Part shown: piece by piece, positions 53,388 through 61,347 of the stretch
How the letters are laid out: the number at the start of each line of letters is the position of its first letter
How positions within the stretch are numbered: the first letter of the stretch is position 1
Origin: Myxococcota bacterium
Lineage (GTDB): Bacteria > Myxococcota_A > UBA9160 > UBA6930
Direction: 5' to 3'
Assembly: GCA_028277885.1 (NCBI GenBank)
Contig: JANQFK010000050.1
Coordinates: 1 to 61,642, forward strand
Length of the DNA: 61,642 nucleotides
Program-made: the position numbers and the translations under genes
The notes under the pieces: model-generated
What the model saw: only the letters and a program-made list of their open reading frames with translations
Database searches by the model: none
Told to the model about the DNA's origin: nothing

Positions 53388-53891
53388 ATGGCGTTGGCGG
53401 GGCGGCTGGTACTGCTGCTGGCCGCGCTGGCTCTCGGGTGCAGCGCGGCAGGCGCGCGATCGACGGAGATCGCGGTTCGCGTGGGCTACGTGGCCGTCGA
53501 TCCGAGCTCCGACACGCCGGTGCTGGTCCTCGAGGAGCTCGACGGCGACCGCCTGCTCCCCATCTGGATCGGCTTCGCCGAGGCCCGCTCCATCGCGGCC
53601 CAGCTGAACGACGTGGAGCCGCCCCGCCCGGGCACCCACGATCTCGCCAAGCGCGTGATCGACCGCCTCGCGGGGCGCGTGGACCACGTGGTGGTGACCG
53701 AGCTCGCCGGCGGGATCTACTACGCGACGCTCTCGATCCGCACCGCCTCGGGGCTGGTGGAGATCGACTCGCGGCCCAGCGACGCGATCGCGATCGCGCT
53801 CCGCTACGACGCGCCGCTGTTCGTGCGCGAGGCCCTGTTCGAGACGAGCCAGGATGCGAGCGGCGTCCCGGAGGCCGGCCAGGGCATCTGA
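53388..53891 (+). CDS. Bifunctional nuclease (BFN/DUF151) lipoprotein
   Basis: A 167-residue protein. The BFN domain covers most of it: [55 protein letters not shown], and [28 protein letters not shown]. Members have shown nuclease activity on DNA and RNA in a few cases. Unusually, the first 22 residues form a signal peptide with a lipobox LALGC (Cys18), so this copy would be a membrane-anchored, exported lipoprotein, whereas most BFN proteins lack one. TACTCT lies 7 nt before the ATG. Confidence 0.82.
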   Translation: MALAGRLVLLLAALALGCSAAGARSTEIAVRVGYVAVDPSSDTPVLVLEELDGDRLLPIWIGFAEARSIAAQLNDVEPPRPGTHDLAKRVIDRLAGRVDHVVVTELAGGIYYATLSIRTASGLVEIDSRPSDAIAIALRYDAPLFVREALFETSQDASGVPEAGQGI

Positions 53892-54226
53892 CGGCGGCGG
53901 GGCCGCAACGCGCCGGCAACTCGCGTCGGGAGTCGGCGGCTTCACGAACGTTCCCGCCCTTCGTTGCGCGTCCTCCCTCCGAATGGTCGGGGGTGCGACG
54001 CGCGCGAGTTGCTTCGCGGCTGCGCACGAACTCCTTCAACCCTGCGTCACGCGGCTGACTTTCGCGTGCGCGAGGCTGCATTGCCTTGACTTCCAGCGTA
54101 CCGGGGTGGCAGGATCGACCGTCTCAAGAAGAGGATTCCTGCGGTCGGAGGGGTGCGCGCATCGTGCGAGGCACGGATCTCCAGGGAAAACGGCCGCTCG
54201 CAGGACCGCTCGAAACGGAGCCGAAC
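53892..54226. other. 335-base non-coding gap with inverted motif
   Basis: CCGGCAACTCGCGT occurs at 53913-53926 and also at 53300-53313 on the other side of the BFN gene, and an inverted copy of its core (CGCGAGTTGC) lies at 54003-54012, so 53917-54012 can fold back. TTGACT near 54088 with CAGGAT 18 nt downstream is a possible promoter for the next gene. Nothing else is assignable. Confidence 0.4.
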
Positions 54227-54493
54227 ATGACGCATACCGAGCTGGCCTGGGAGTTCGCCGCGATCTTCTCGGAGCTTCCCATCGAGAGCATCAACGAGCT
54301 CGTGGCGAAGAACGTTCCGATGGAGACCCTGGAGTTCTTCCAAAGCTACGCCGAGACCTTCGGACGCACCGAGGCGCTGGGTCCCGACGCACTGAAGCGG
54401 TTGCCCAACCTGATGCTCGTCGGATACCTGATCCGGGTCCTCGAGGAGCGCCTGCTCGACGGCGAGCCCGACGGCGGCCCGATCCTCTCCTGA
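54227..54493 (+). CDS. Small uncharacterised protein
   Basis: An 88-residue acidic helical protein (MTHTELAWEFAAIFSELP ... METLEFFQSYAETFGRTEAL ... RLPNLMLVGYLIRVLEERLL). I recognise no family; there is no signal peptide or membrane helix. Its ATG has GGAG 8 nt upstream. It lies 19 bases before ridA on the same strand and is probably co-transcribed. Confidence 0.65.
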   Translation: MTHTELAWEFAAIFSELPIESINELVAKNVPMETLEFFQSYAETFGRTEALGPDALKRLPNLMLVGYLIRVLEERLLDGEPDGGPILS

Positions 54494-54512
54494 AGAGGGA
54501 GCCGACCGGACC

Positions 54513-54905
54513 GTGAGCCGGCCGCCGCGCGCCGTCGAGACGACCGGTGCGCCGGAGCCCGTGGGCCCGTACTCCCAGGCCGTCGTCGTGGGCCGCTGGG
54601 TGTTCGTGTCGGGCCAGATCCCGATCGATCCCGCCACGGGACGCATCGTGGAGGGAGGCGTCGTCGCCCAGACCGAGCGCGTGCTCGAGAGCCTGGCCGC
54701 GGTCCTCGAGGCCGCGGGCTCCGGTCTCGACCGTGTCGTGCGCACGACGATCTACCTGCACGACCTGGAGAGCTTCGCCCAGGTCAACGAGGTCTACGCG
54801 CGCCGCTTCACCACGGATCCGCGCCCGGCCCGGAGCACGGTGCAGGTGGCGCGACTCCCCCTCGACGCCGCCGTCGAGATCGACGCGATCGCGCGAACCG
54901 GCTGA
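54513..54905 (+). CDS. ridA: RidA-family reactive imine/enamine deaminase
   Basis: A 130-residue trimeric YjgF/RidA protein: VGPYSQAVVVGRWVFVSGQIPIDPATGRIV, VVRTTIYLHDLESFAQVNEVYARRF, then ARSTVQVARLPLDAAVEIDAIA. The catalytic Arg in ARSTVQV is present, so it should hydrolyse 2-aminoacrylate-type imines released by PLP enzymes. GTG start. Confidence 0.93.
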   Translation: MSRPPRAVETTGAPEPVGPYSQAVVVGRWVFVSGQIPIDPATGRIVEGGVVAQTERVLESLAAVLEAAGSGLDRVVRTTIYLHDLESFAQVNEVYARRFTTDPRPARSTVQVARLPLDAAVEIDAIARTG

Positions 54906-54911
54906 GCCCCC

Positions 54912-55559
54912 TCAGCGCGGTGTCGGGATCTCGATCTCGGTGCGGCCGAGCCAGCGGAGGTTGAGGGCGTTGACGACGACGTGGGCGAGGGCCGGGGCGA
55001 CGAGGTTGCCGGTCCACTCGTAGAGCCCGCCCAGCAGGGCGCCGGCGAGCACGGCGGCCGGCGCCCAGGCCTTGAGGCCTGCCCGGGGCACGTAGTGGGC
55101 CAGCCCGAACAGCAGGCTCGCCGCCAGCCACCCCACCGCGGGCTGGAGGGCGCCGCGGAAGAAGGCCTCCTCGGCGACGCCGCTCATCCCCGCCAGGGCC
55201 AGGGCGACGGGGCCCGAGACCGGCCCGAGCAGCTCGCGGAGGGAGGCCGAGAGCCGGGCGCCGGCGACGCTGGTGCGGGTCCAGACCCGCGAGGCCACCA
55301 CCAGCAGCAGGCCGGCGCCCACACCGAGCCCCACGTCGCGTGCGAGCCGCACCCCCTCGAGGGCCGCATCGGGGCCGGCGTAGAGCAGCGACCCGCCACC
55401 GAGCACGCTGCGCCACAGGAACGCGGCGGCGAAGAGGACGGCGTAGAAGATCGCCGCGAGGCGGAGCAGCCGATCCGGCGGAATCCCCGAAGCGAGGGAT
55501 TCCGGCCCCGGCAAGGGCGCTTCTCCTGCCTCCTCGACTGCGGGCTCGGCGGGTTTCAT
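54912..55559 (-). CDS. CPBP-family intramembrane metalloprotease
   Basis: A 215-residue membrane protein with about six helices. The Abi/CPBP motifs are present in order: EEAFFRGALQ (EExxxR), FGLAHY and ALAHVVVNALN. Relatives include eukaryotic Rce1 and bacterial bacteriocin self-immunity or envelope proteases; the substrate is unknown. The cytosolic N-terminus (about 30 residues) is Pro/Glu-rich. It converges on ridA with 6 bases between stops and is divergent from greA. Confidence 0.85.
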   Translation of the reverse strand: MKPAEPAVEEAGEAPLPGPESLASGIPPDRLLRLAAIFYAVLFAAAFLWRSVLGGGSLLYAGPDAALEGVRLARDVGLGVGAGLLLVVASRVWTRTSVAGARLSASLRELLGPVSGPVALALAGMSGVAEEAFFRGALQPAVGWLAASLLFGLAHYVPRAGLKAWAPAAVLAGALLGGLYEWTGNLVAPALAHVVVNALNLRWLGRTEIEIPTPR

Positions 55560-55597
55560 GGCGGTGCGGCCTTCGGAAGGTTAGCTTGAGGACTCGG

Positions 55598-55622
55598 ACG
55601 TCCTCCCACGGAGGACGTTTTT
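55598..55622 (+). terminator. Intrinsic terminator-like hairpin upstream of greA
   Basis: Perfect 9-bp stem ACGTCCTCC/GGAGGACGT with a CAC loop followed by TTTTT on the plus strand, 81 bases before the greA ATG. No plus-strand gene ends just upstream (ridA stops 690 bases earlier), so it may be a leader attenuator of greA. Confidence 0.6.
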
Positions 55623-55702
55623 CCGTTTCGGGACGGGGCTCTGGATGTTCGGCCCTGGGGCTGCACGGAGCCACGCCCCGCACCCGCCTCGGAGGGAGTG
55701 CC

Positions 55703-56170
55703 ATGACGGACCGCGTGCCCATGACCCCGCGCGGATACCAGATGCTGCAGGACGAGCTGAAGCGCCTCAAGTCCGAGGAGCGCCCCAAGGTGGTGAAGGA
55801 GATCGAGGAGGCGCGCGCCCACGGCGACCTCTCGGAGAACGCCGAGTACCACGCCGCCAAGGAGAAGCAGGGCCACATCGAAGGACGCATCCGGCTGCTC
55901 GACGACAAGCTCGCCCGGGCCCAGGTGATCGAGGGCGCCCAGGACGGCGATCAGGTCCGCTTCGGAAACACCGTCTCGCTGGAGGACGCCGAGACCGGCG
56001 AGCGCATGACCTACACCATCGTCGGAGAGGACGAGGCGGACGCCGGCGCCGGGCAGATCTCCGTCACCTCGCCCATCGCCCGGGCCCTGCTCGGCAAGGA
56101 GCCCGGTGACAGCGTCCAGGTCCGCGTGCCCCGGGGCACCCGGGAGCTCGAGATCCTGGAGGTGAGCTGA
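55703..56170 (+). CDS. greA: Transcription elongation factor GreA
   Basis: A 155-residue Gre factor that stimulates cleavage of backtracked RNA in RNA polymerase. The N-terminal coiled coil carries the tip acid pair in HGDLSENAEYHAAKEKQ; the C-terminal FKBP-like domain ends ALLGKEPGDSVQVRVPRG. GGAGGGAG precedes the ATG. A hairpin with a T-run lies in its leader. Confidence 0.95.
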   Translation: MTDRVPMTPRGYQMLQDELKRLKSEERPKVVKEIEEARAHGDLSENAEYHAAKEKQGHIEGRIRLLDDKLARAQVIEGAQDGDQVRFGNTVSLEDAETGERMTYTIVGEDEADAGAGQISVTSPIARALLGKEPGDSVQVRVPRGTRELEILEVS

Positions 56171-56292
56171 GCCCGCGGCGGCTTGCGACCGACCGCGGCT
56201 GGAGTAGCCTGATTCGTAGCAACCGACCGGAAAACTTCGGCTTTTCGGCGAGCGACGGTGCTGCGATCCCAACCCCGAGGTGAGCCCCGCGC

Positions 56293-57693
56293 GTGCGTTC
56301 CCTCCAGCTCAAGTTCAGCCTGCTCGTCGTCGGCCTGCTGGTGCTCGCCTGCGTGGGCCTCGCCTGGATGGCGACGGAGCACGAGCGCCGCTCCCTCGAG
56401 GACGGCGTCGAGAGCCGCGCCCGGGGCCTGGCCTTCCACGTGGCCCGGGTCGCCGACGAGCCGCTGCTCGCCCTGGTGGGAACCGCCGAGGACTCGGGGA
56501 ACGCGTCCGAGGAGCTGGTGCTCGGCAAGCTGGTCCGCCAGGTCGGCAACGAGGAGGGGGTGGTCGAGGGACGCATCCTGGGCCCCGACGGCCGCGTCTG
56601 GGCCTCGCTCTCGGCCGACGAGGTCGGTGAGCAGCGCCAGCCGGCGAGCCAGGGCGTGCGGCCCGAGGAGACCGGGGTGGAGCGCACCGGCAGCCTGATG
56701 CGGGTCGCGGCCCCGGTGGTCTACGGCGACGTGCGCGTGGGCGAGGCCCAGATCGCCTTCGACCTCGACCTCCTGGTGACCCCGGTGGTGCAGGAGAGCC
56801 GGCGTCAGCTCGCCGTGGTGGCCGCCGCCGTGGTCGTGCTCGGCGTGGTCTGCGGGGTGGCCTTCGTGGCCCTGCTGGTGGGTCCGCTGCGTCGCCTGCG
56901 CTCCGGCGTGGAGCGCCTCGCCGACGGCGACTTCTCGGCCCGCGTGCCGCCCACCTCCCGCGACGAGGTGGGCGAGCTCACCCGGGCCTTCAACGAGATG
57001 GGGGAGTCGCTCCAGCAGAAGGAGCGCATCCAGAGCGCCTTCGGCCGCTACGTGAGCGACTACGTGCTGAACCAGCTCCTCGAGGGCCCCGAGGGCGGCG
57101 AGCTGAGCGGCACGGAGCGCGAGGTGACGATCCTCTTCGCCGACATCCGGCGCTTCACCCGCCTCTCCGAGGGCATGAAGGCGCGCGACGTCGTGGCCCT
57201 GCTGAACCAGGTGTTCCAGCTGGCCTCGGACCGCATCCTGTCCCACGGCGGCACCATCGACAAGTTCATCGGGGACTCGGTGATGGCCTACTTCGGAGCG
57301 CCGGTTCCGCGCACCGACCACGCCCAGCGCGCGGTGGCCGCCGCCATCGACATCGAGCGCGCCATGGCGGCCCAGGGTGCGAGCGCCCACCCCACGGGCG
57401 AGACCCCGATCTCCATCGGGATCGGCATCCACACCGGCGTGGTGGTGGTGGGCACCATCGGCTCCGACCGGCGCACCGACTTCACGGCCATCGGCGACGC
57501 CGTGAACGTCGCCCACCGCCTGGAGAAGCTCGCCCGCCCCGGCGAGATCCTGGTCTCCGAGGCGGTCCAGCGCCGCGTCCGGGACGCCTTCAAGCTGCAC
57601 TTCGAGGGCGAGCGCCAGCTCTCGGGCCGGCTCGAGCCGGTCCACGTCTACTCCGTCGACCTGGCCCTCGCCGTGGGAACCGACGAGGCGTGA
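56293..57693 (+). CDS. Membrane-bound class III adenylate/guanylate cyclase with HAMP domain
   Basis: A 466-residue cyclase. A TM helix (about 8-27), an extracytoplasmic sensor region of about 145 residues with a possible PAS/Cache-like fold, a second helix (VVVLGVVCGVAFVALLV), a HAMP domain ending DEVGELTRAFNEM, and a class III catalytic domain: TILFADIRRFTRLSE (metal Asp), KFIGDSVMAYFGAP and FTAIGDAVNVAHRLE. Metal and transition-state residues look intact, so it should make cAMP (or cGMP) on an outside signal. GTG start. It is coupled by GTGA to a lipoprotein gene. Confidence 0.9.
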   Translation: MRSLQLKFSLLVVGLLVLACVGLAWMATEHERRSLEDGVESRARGLAFHVARVADEPLLALVGTAEDSGNASEELVLGKLVRQVGNEEGVVEGRILGPDGRVWASLSADEVGEQRQPASQGVRPEETGVERTGSLMRVAAPVVYGDVRVGEAQIAFDLDLLVTPVVQESRRQLAVVAAAVVVLGVVCGVAFVALLVGPLRRLRSGVERLADGDFSARVPPTSRDEVGELTRAFNEMGESLQQKERIQSAFGRYVSDYVLNQLLEGPEGGELSGTEREVTILFADIRRFTRLSEGMKARDVVALLNQVFQLASDRILSHGGTIDKFIGDSVMAYFGAPVPRTDHAQRAVAAAIDIERAMAAQGASAHPTGETPISIGIGIHTGVVVVGTIGSDRRTDFTAIGDAVNVAHRLEKLARPGEILVSEAVQRRVRDAFKLHFEGERQLSGRLEPVHVYSVDLALAVGTDEA

Positions 57694-58796
57694 CGCGCGG
57701 CCGGATCGCATGCGCGGCGGTGGGGCTCGCCCTCGCCCTCGGCTGCACCACGCCGGTGGAGCTCGGCGAGCGGCGCTACCGCGAGGGGGACCGCCTGGGC
57801 GCCCTCGAGATCTGGCGGCAGGTCGACGCCGACAGCCTCTACTACGACGCCGCGCGGACCCGCATCGCGGAGGTCGAGAACGAGTTCGACCAGCTGGTGG
57901 TGCGCTACAAGAAGCGCGCCCGCTACTACGAGAGGCGCGACCGGCTGGCGGAGTCGGTGGTGAACTACCGGCTCGCCCTCGAGCTCCAGCCCGGCGATCG
58001 CGAGGCGCTGCTCCACGTCCAGGAGCTCGCCCGTCGCCTCGACGCGCGCAAGCGCGAGGAGAAGGAGCGCTTCGACGCCGCCTTCCAGAGCGGCGACCTC
58101 CCGCTGGCGCGCGGGCACCTCGACACCCTGCGCACCCTCGACCCCTTCGATCCGCGCCTCCAGGCCGACGACCGCCGGCTCGACGACTCCCTGCGCGAGT
58201 CCGTGGACGCGCTCCTCGTCGCCGGGCGCACCAGCTTCGCCTCGGGTCGCCACGCCAGCGCGGAGAAGAGCTTCCAGTCCGTGCTGGCCCTCGATCCCGA
58301 GAACGGCGACGCCCGGGGCTACCTCGCCTACCTCGCCACGATCCGAGCCGAGGAGAAGGAGGGGCCGGCGGATCGGCCGCCCACCACCCTGCCCGCGAGC
58401 CGCCGGGAGATCCGCGCCGAGGGCCACTACCGCAACGCCCTGCGCGCCGAGCGCGACGGGCGGCCCTTCGCCGCCATCCGCTACTCCCTGCGCGCGCTGC
58501 GCCTGAACCCCGAGCACGGCGGCGCGCGCCGGCACGTCGCGGCGCTGCGCGCCCAGCTCTCGCCCGAGGTCTCCGCGCTGATCGAGGACGGCCGCGTCCA
58601 CTACGAGGAGGAGGAGCTCGAGAGCGCCCTCGACGCCTGGCGCCGGGCGCTGCTGATCGACCCCGGCAACGAGAAGGCCCAGGAGTACGTGGCCCGCGCC
58701 GAGCGCCTGCTCCAGAACCTCGAGCAGCTTCGCGACGATCCCGCGGCCCAGCCCGTCCCCCGGGTCGCGGCGCCGGGAGCCCAGGGAGGCCGCTGA
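57690..58796 (+). CDS. TPR-repeat lipoprotein
   Basis: A 368-residue protein with a signal peptide and lipobox LALGC (Cys19), then tetratricopeptide-like helices throughout: ERRYREGDRLGALEIWRQV, RDRLAESVVNYRLALELQPGD, GRHASAEKSFQSVLALDPENG, DGRPFAAIRYSLRALRLNPEHG, EELESALDAWRRALLIDPGN. It is probably anchored in the envelope as a scaffold. The GTG overlaps the cyclase stop, and the next lipoprotein starts 3 bases after its stop, so the three genes likely act in one envelope signalling unit. Confidence 0.85.
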   Translation: MTRGRIACAAVGLALALGCTTPVELGERRYREGDRLGALEIWRQVDADSLYYDAARTRIAEVENEFDQLVVRYKKRARYYERRDRLAESVVNYRLALELQPGDREALLHVQELARRLDARKREEKERFDAAFQSGDLPLARGHLDTLRTLDPFDPRLQADDRRLDDSLRESVDALLVAGRTSFASGRHASAEKSFQSVLALDPENGDARGYLAYLATIRAEEKEGPADRPPTTLPASRREIRAEGHYRNALRAERDGRPFAAIRYSLRALRLNPEHGGARRHVAALRAQLSPEVSALIEDGRVHYEEEELESALDAWRRALLIDPGNEKAQEYVARAERLLQNLEQLRDDPAAQPVPRVAAPGAQGGR

Positions 58797-58798
58797 CC

Positions 58799-60130
58799 TT
58801 GGTCGCGCGACGTCTCGGCCCGGGGCTGGCGGTGCTGCTCCCGATGCTGCTCGGGGGCTGCGGCTCCGCCCTCGACCTGGAGCGCGCGCGGCGGCTGTTC
58901 CAGCGGCCGGCCTCCACCCCCACCGTGGGCACCGAGGAGGTGCCCCTCGCGGCTCCCGAGAGCCTGCAGGCCCACTCGGGCCGCCTGCGCGCCATCGCGC
59001 TGAGCTGGGACCCGGTGCTCTCGGGAGAGGTCGCGGGCTACGTGGTCGAGCGGGGCCTCGAGGCCGAGGGGCCCTTCGAGCGCATCGCCACCCTGGGCGG
59101 TCGCTTCCGCACCGCCTGGGTGGACCGCGGCGCCGACCTCGCCGCCAAGCACGTCTCGGACCAGGGCCTCACCGGGCTCGGCGACGGCGAGCGCTACCAC
59201 TACCGGGTCCGCTCCTTCCGCGGCGACGGCGCCGTGGGGGCCGCCCCCTCGCCGGTCGCCGAGGGCGCCACCGCGGATGCGCCCGTGAGCCCCGAGGGCC
59301 TGCGCGCCTACAGCCACCTGCCGCGCAGCGTCGCGCTCAGCTGGCGCCCGGTGGACGACCCGACGGTGGCCGGATACGTCGTCTACCGCAGCCCCAGCGC
59401 GGGCGGCGACTACCGCGCGGTGGCGCGGATCGACGACGCCTACGAGACCAGCTTCGTGGACGAGGGCCTCGGCGCGCTGCGCGTGTTCTACTACCGGGTC
59501 GCGGCGGTGAACGCGGCCGGGGGCGAGGGATCGAACACCGAGCCGGTACGCGCCGTCACCAAGCCGCGCCCCCTGCCGCCCGTGGGGCTCGCCGTGGTGG
59601 AGCGCAAGCTCGGCACGAACCGCCTGAGCTGGGAGGCCAACGTCGAGCCCGACCTGGCCGGCTACCGGCTGCTGCGCATGCGCTCGGGCTCCGACGGCCT
59701 CGAGCCCGTGGCCGAGGTGGGCCCCGAGCAGACCGCCGCCCGGGATGCCGAGGTCGGGGCCGCCGAGACCGTCCGCTACGCCGTGGTCGCCTTCGACGCC
59801 GACGGCCTGGAGAGCACGCCCTCGGAGACCGTGAGCGTGGAGGGGGTGGGCTACGGGGCCAGCGGCAACGCGGAGGCAGGCGGCGTGCGCCTGCGCTGGG
59901 ATCCGGCCGTCGCGGCGGGCTTCCAGGAGGTCCGGGTCCTGCGCCAGGGCCTGCTGCGCGCCCGGGAGCTCGGCAGGGCCCGGGGCCACGAATTCCTCGA
60001 TCAAGAAGCCGGCCCGGAAGGCCGCTACCGCTACGTACTGATTGGCGTGAGGGCCGACGGCACCGAGGCTCCGGCCTCCCTGCCCCTCGAGGTGGAGGTG
60101 CCACGAGCCCCCGCGGCGATCGACGACTGA
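58799..60130 (+). CDS. Fibronectin type III-repeat lipoprotein
   Basis: A 443-residue protein with lipobox LLGGC near residue 21 and four FN3-like beta-sandwich modules, beginning APESLQAHSGRLRAIALSW, PEGLRAYSHLPRSVALSW, PVGLAVVERKLGTNRLSW and GYGASGNAEAGGVRLRW. Each has the Trp and later Tyr typical of FN3 (AGYVVERG, AGYVVYRS, AGYRLLRM). FN3 lipoproteins bind proteins or glycans at the surface. TTG start with AGGGAGG nine bases upstream; no ATG or GTG fits. Last gene of the cyclase operon. Confidence 0.83.
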   Translation: MVARRLGPGLAVLLPMLLGGCGSALDLERARRLFQRPASTPTVGTEEVPLAAPESLQAHSGRLRAIALSWDPVLSGEVAGYVVERGLEAEGPFERIATLGGRFRTAWVDRGADLAAKHVSDQGLTGLGDGERYHYRVRSFRGDGAVGAAPSPVAEGATADAPVSPEGLRAYSHLPRSVALSWRPVDDPTVAGYVVYRSPSAGGDYRAVARIDDAYETSFVDEGLGALRVFYYRVAAVNAAGGEGSNTEPVRAVTKPRPLPPVGLAVVERKLGTNRLSWEANVEPDLAGYRLLRMRSGSDGLEPVAEVGPEQTAARDAEVGAAETVRYAVVAFDADGLESTPSETVSVEGVGYGASGNAEAGGVRLRWDPAVAAGFQEVRVLRQGLLRARELGRARGHEFLDQEAGPEGRYRYVLIGVRADGTEAPASLPLEVEVPRAPAAIDD

Positions 60131-60177
60131 CGCATTGCGCCTCGGAGGCCACTGCCTAGTATCTGGCGTCTCGCCGT

Positions 60178-60253
60178 TCCCCGGTAGCTCAGCTGGTAGA
60201 GCAAGCGGCTGTTAACCGCTGGGTCGTAGGTTCGAGTCCTACCCGGGGAGCCA
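60178..60253 (+). tRNA. tRNA-Asn (anticodon GTT)
   Basis: A 76-nt tRNA. The acceptor TCCCCGG pairs with CCGGGGA, discriminator G, CCA encoded. The anticodon arm gives CTGTTAA, so GTT for Asn. D and T arms are regular (GGTTCGAGTCC). TTGCGC and TAGTAT, 16 nt apart and about 14 nt upstream, may be its promoter. Confidence 0.96.
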
Positions 60254-60254
60254 G

Positions 60255-60382
60255 GCCTTCTGAGCTTCGCGCGGCGCTCTGCGCCGCGCTGCGCGGCCGC
60301 CTGGGGGCGGCCTTGCGGGGGCCTTCTGAACTTCGCGCGGCGCTTCGCGCCGCGCTGCGCGGCCGCCTGGGGCGGCCTTGCG
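60255..60382 (+). repeat. Two-hairpin dispersed repeat, copies A and B in tandem
   Basis: Copy A 60255-60317 and copy B 60321-60382 (period 66) start GCCTTCTGAGCTTCGC and GCCTTCTGAACTTCGC. They have perfect first stems GCGCGGCGC/GCGCCGCGC with loops TCT and TTC, core GCTGCGC, second stem GGCCGCC/GGCGGCC, and end CTTGCG. Copy A begins two bases after the tRNA-Asn CCA, in the spot where copy H sits after tRNA-Pro. Confidence 0.85.
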
Positions 60383-60478
60383 TTCGGAGACGAGCGCGGG
60401 CTCCGGGCAGTCGCGCGCCCTCTCCTACTCGATGCGTCGAGGAGACGGCTGCGAGCTTCCTGCAAGCGCGTGCCCGGC

Positions 60479-60623
60479 GGCGGCGGGGGGTGTGGCGCAG
60501 CGAACTCGAGCGGAGCGCCGACAACGGCCGGCTCACGCCCGCGACGGGCCGGGGCGTGCGAGAACACCCGGGCGGCCCGGCTCGCCCGCGCGAGCCATTC
60601 GCGGAGACACACCCCCCGCCGCC
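60479..60623. repeat. Long inverted-repeat element, copy 2
   Basis: 16-nt perfect arms at 60479-60494 and 60608-60623 enclose about 113 nt. It shares with copy 1 (12875-13027) a 20-nt block and the AGCGGAGCGCC segment near the left arm. The 520-base gap between tRNA-Asn and the SH3 gene is occupied by these repeats, plus a TACAAT box at 60731-60736 before the SH3 gene. Confidence 0.65.
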
Positions 60624-60774
60624 GACCGGACTCCGATGCACGCACCGCGACGCGCCGACACCCGAGCCGAAACCATGGGGAAACCACCGCGGGCTTTGGG
60701 GGGTGGACTGTCGCGTTGGGGAGTGGTGGATACAATCGGCGACCCGGAGGGAGAGTCCGGTTCCGGGGGTGTGG

Positions 60775-61347
60775 ATGGGAACGCGCAGACGGGCGGTTCG
60801 GGTGGGTCTGGCGGCGCTGGCGGTGGCATTCCTCCTGCTCGCGTCGACGGCCGGAGCCGAGCGGGCGTGGGTGAAGGGAGAGGTGCGGCTCAACGTCCGC
60901 AGCGGGCCGGGCACCGCGTACCGGATCCTGGGCAGCATCAAGACCGGCGACCCCCTCACCGTGGTGCTGCGCGAGAAGCGCTGGACCCGCGTGCAGACCT
61001 CCGACGGCGTCGACGGCTGGATTCCCGCCGGCTATCTCGCGAACGCGCCGCCGCCCCTGGTGCGCCTCGCGCAGCTCGAGGAGGAGACCAAGAGCCTGCG
61101 CGAGCAGCTCGACACCGTGGGCGCCGAGGCCTCGGAGCTGCGCAGCAGCAACGAGAGCCTCTCGACCTCCGACGCCGAGCAGCGCTCCGAGCTCGAGCGC
61201 CTCACCCGGGAGAACCTCGAGCTGCGGGCGGGGGCGCGCTGGCCGGAGTGGATCACGGGCGCGCTGATCCTGTCCACCGGGATGGTGCTGGGCGCCATCC
61301 TGAACCGGGTCTCGGGCCGCGGGCGTCGCCAGCGCATCCGGCTCTAG
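60775..61347 (+). CDS. SH3-domain membrane-anchored exported protein
   Basis: A 190-residue protein of the TIGR04211/YgiM type: signal peptide (GLAALAVAFLLLASTAGA), one bacterial SH3 domain (VRLNVRSGPGTAYRILGSIKTGD ... DGVDGWIPAGYLA), a coiled coil (about 95-150, LEEETKSLREQLDTVGAEASEL) and a C-terminal TM helix (WITGALILSTGMVLGAIL) with a basic tail. It faces the periplasm, perhaps binding cell wall. TACAAT 39 nt upstream is a good -10. Its stop shares a base with the next gene's GTG. Confidence 0.85.
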   Translation: MGTRRRAVRVGLAALAVAFLLLASTAGAERAWVKGEVRLNVRSGPGTAYRILGSIKTGDPLTVVLREKRWTRVQTSDGVDGWIPAGYLANAPPPLVRLAQLEEETKSLREQLDTVGAEASELRSSNESLSTSDAEQRSELERLTRENLELRAGARWPEWITGALILSTGMVLGAILNRVSGRGRRQRIRL

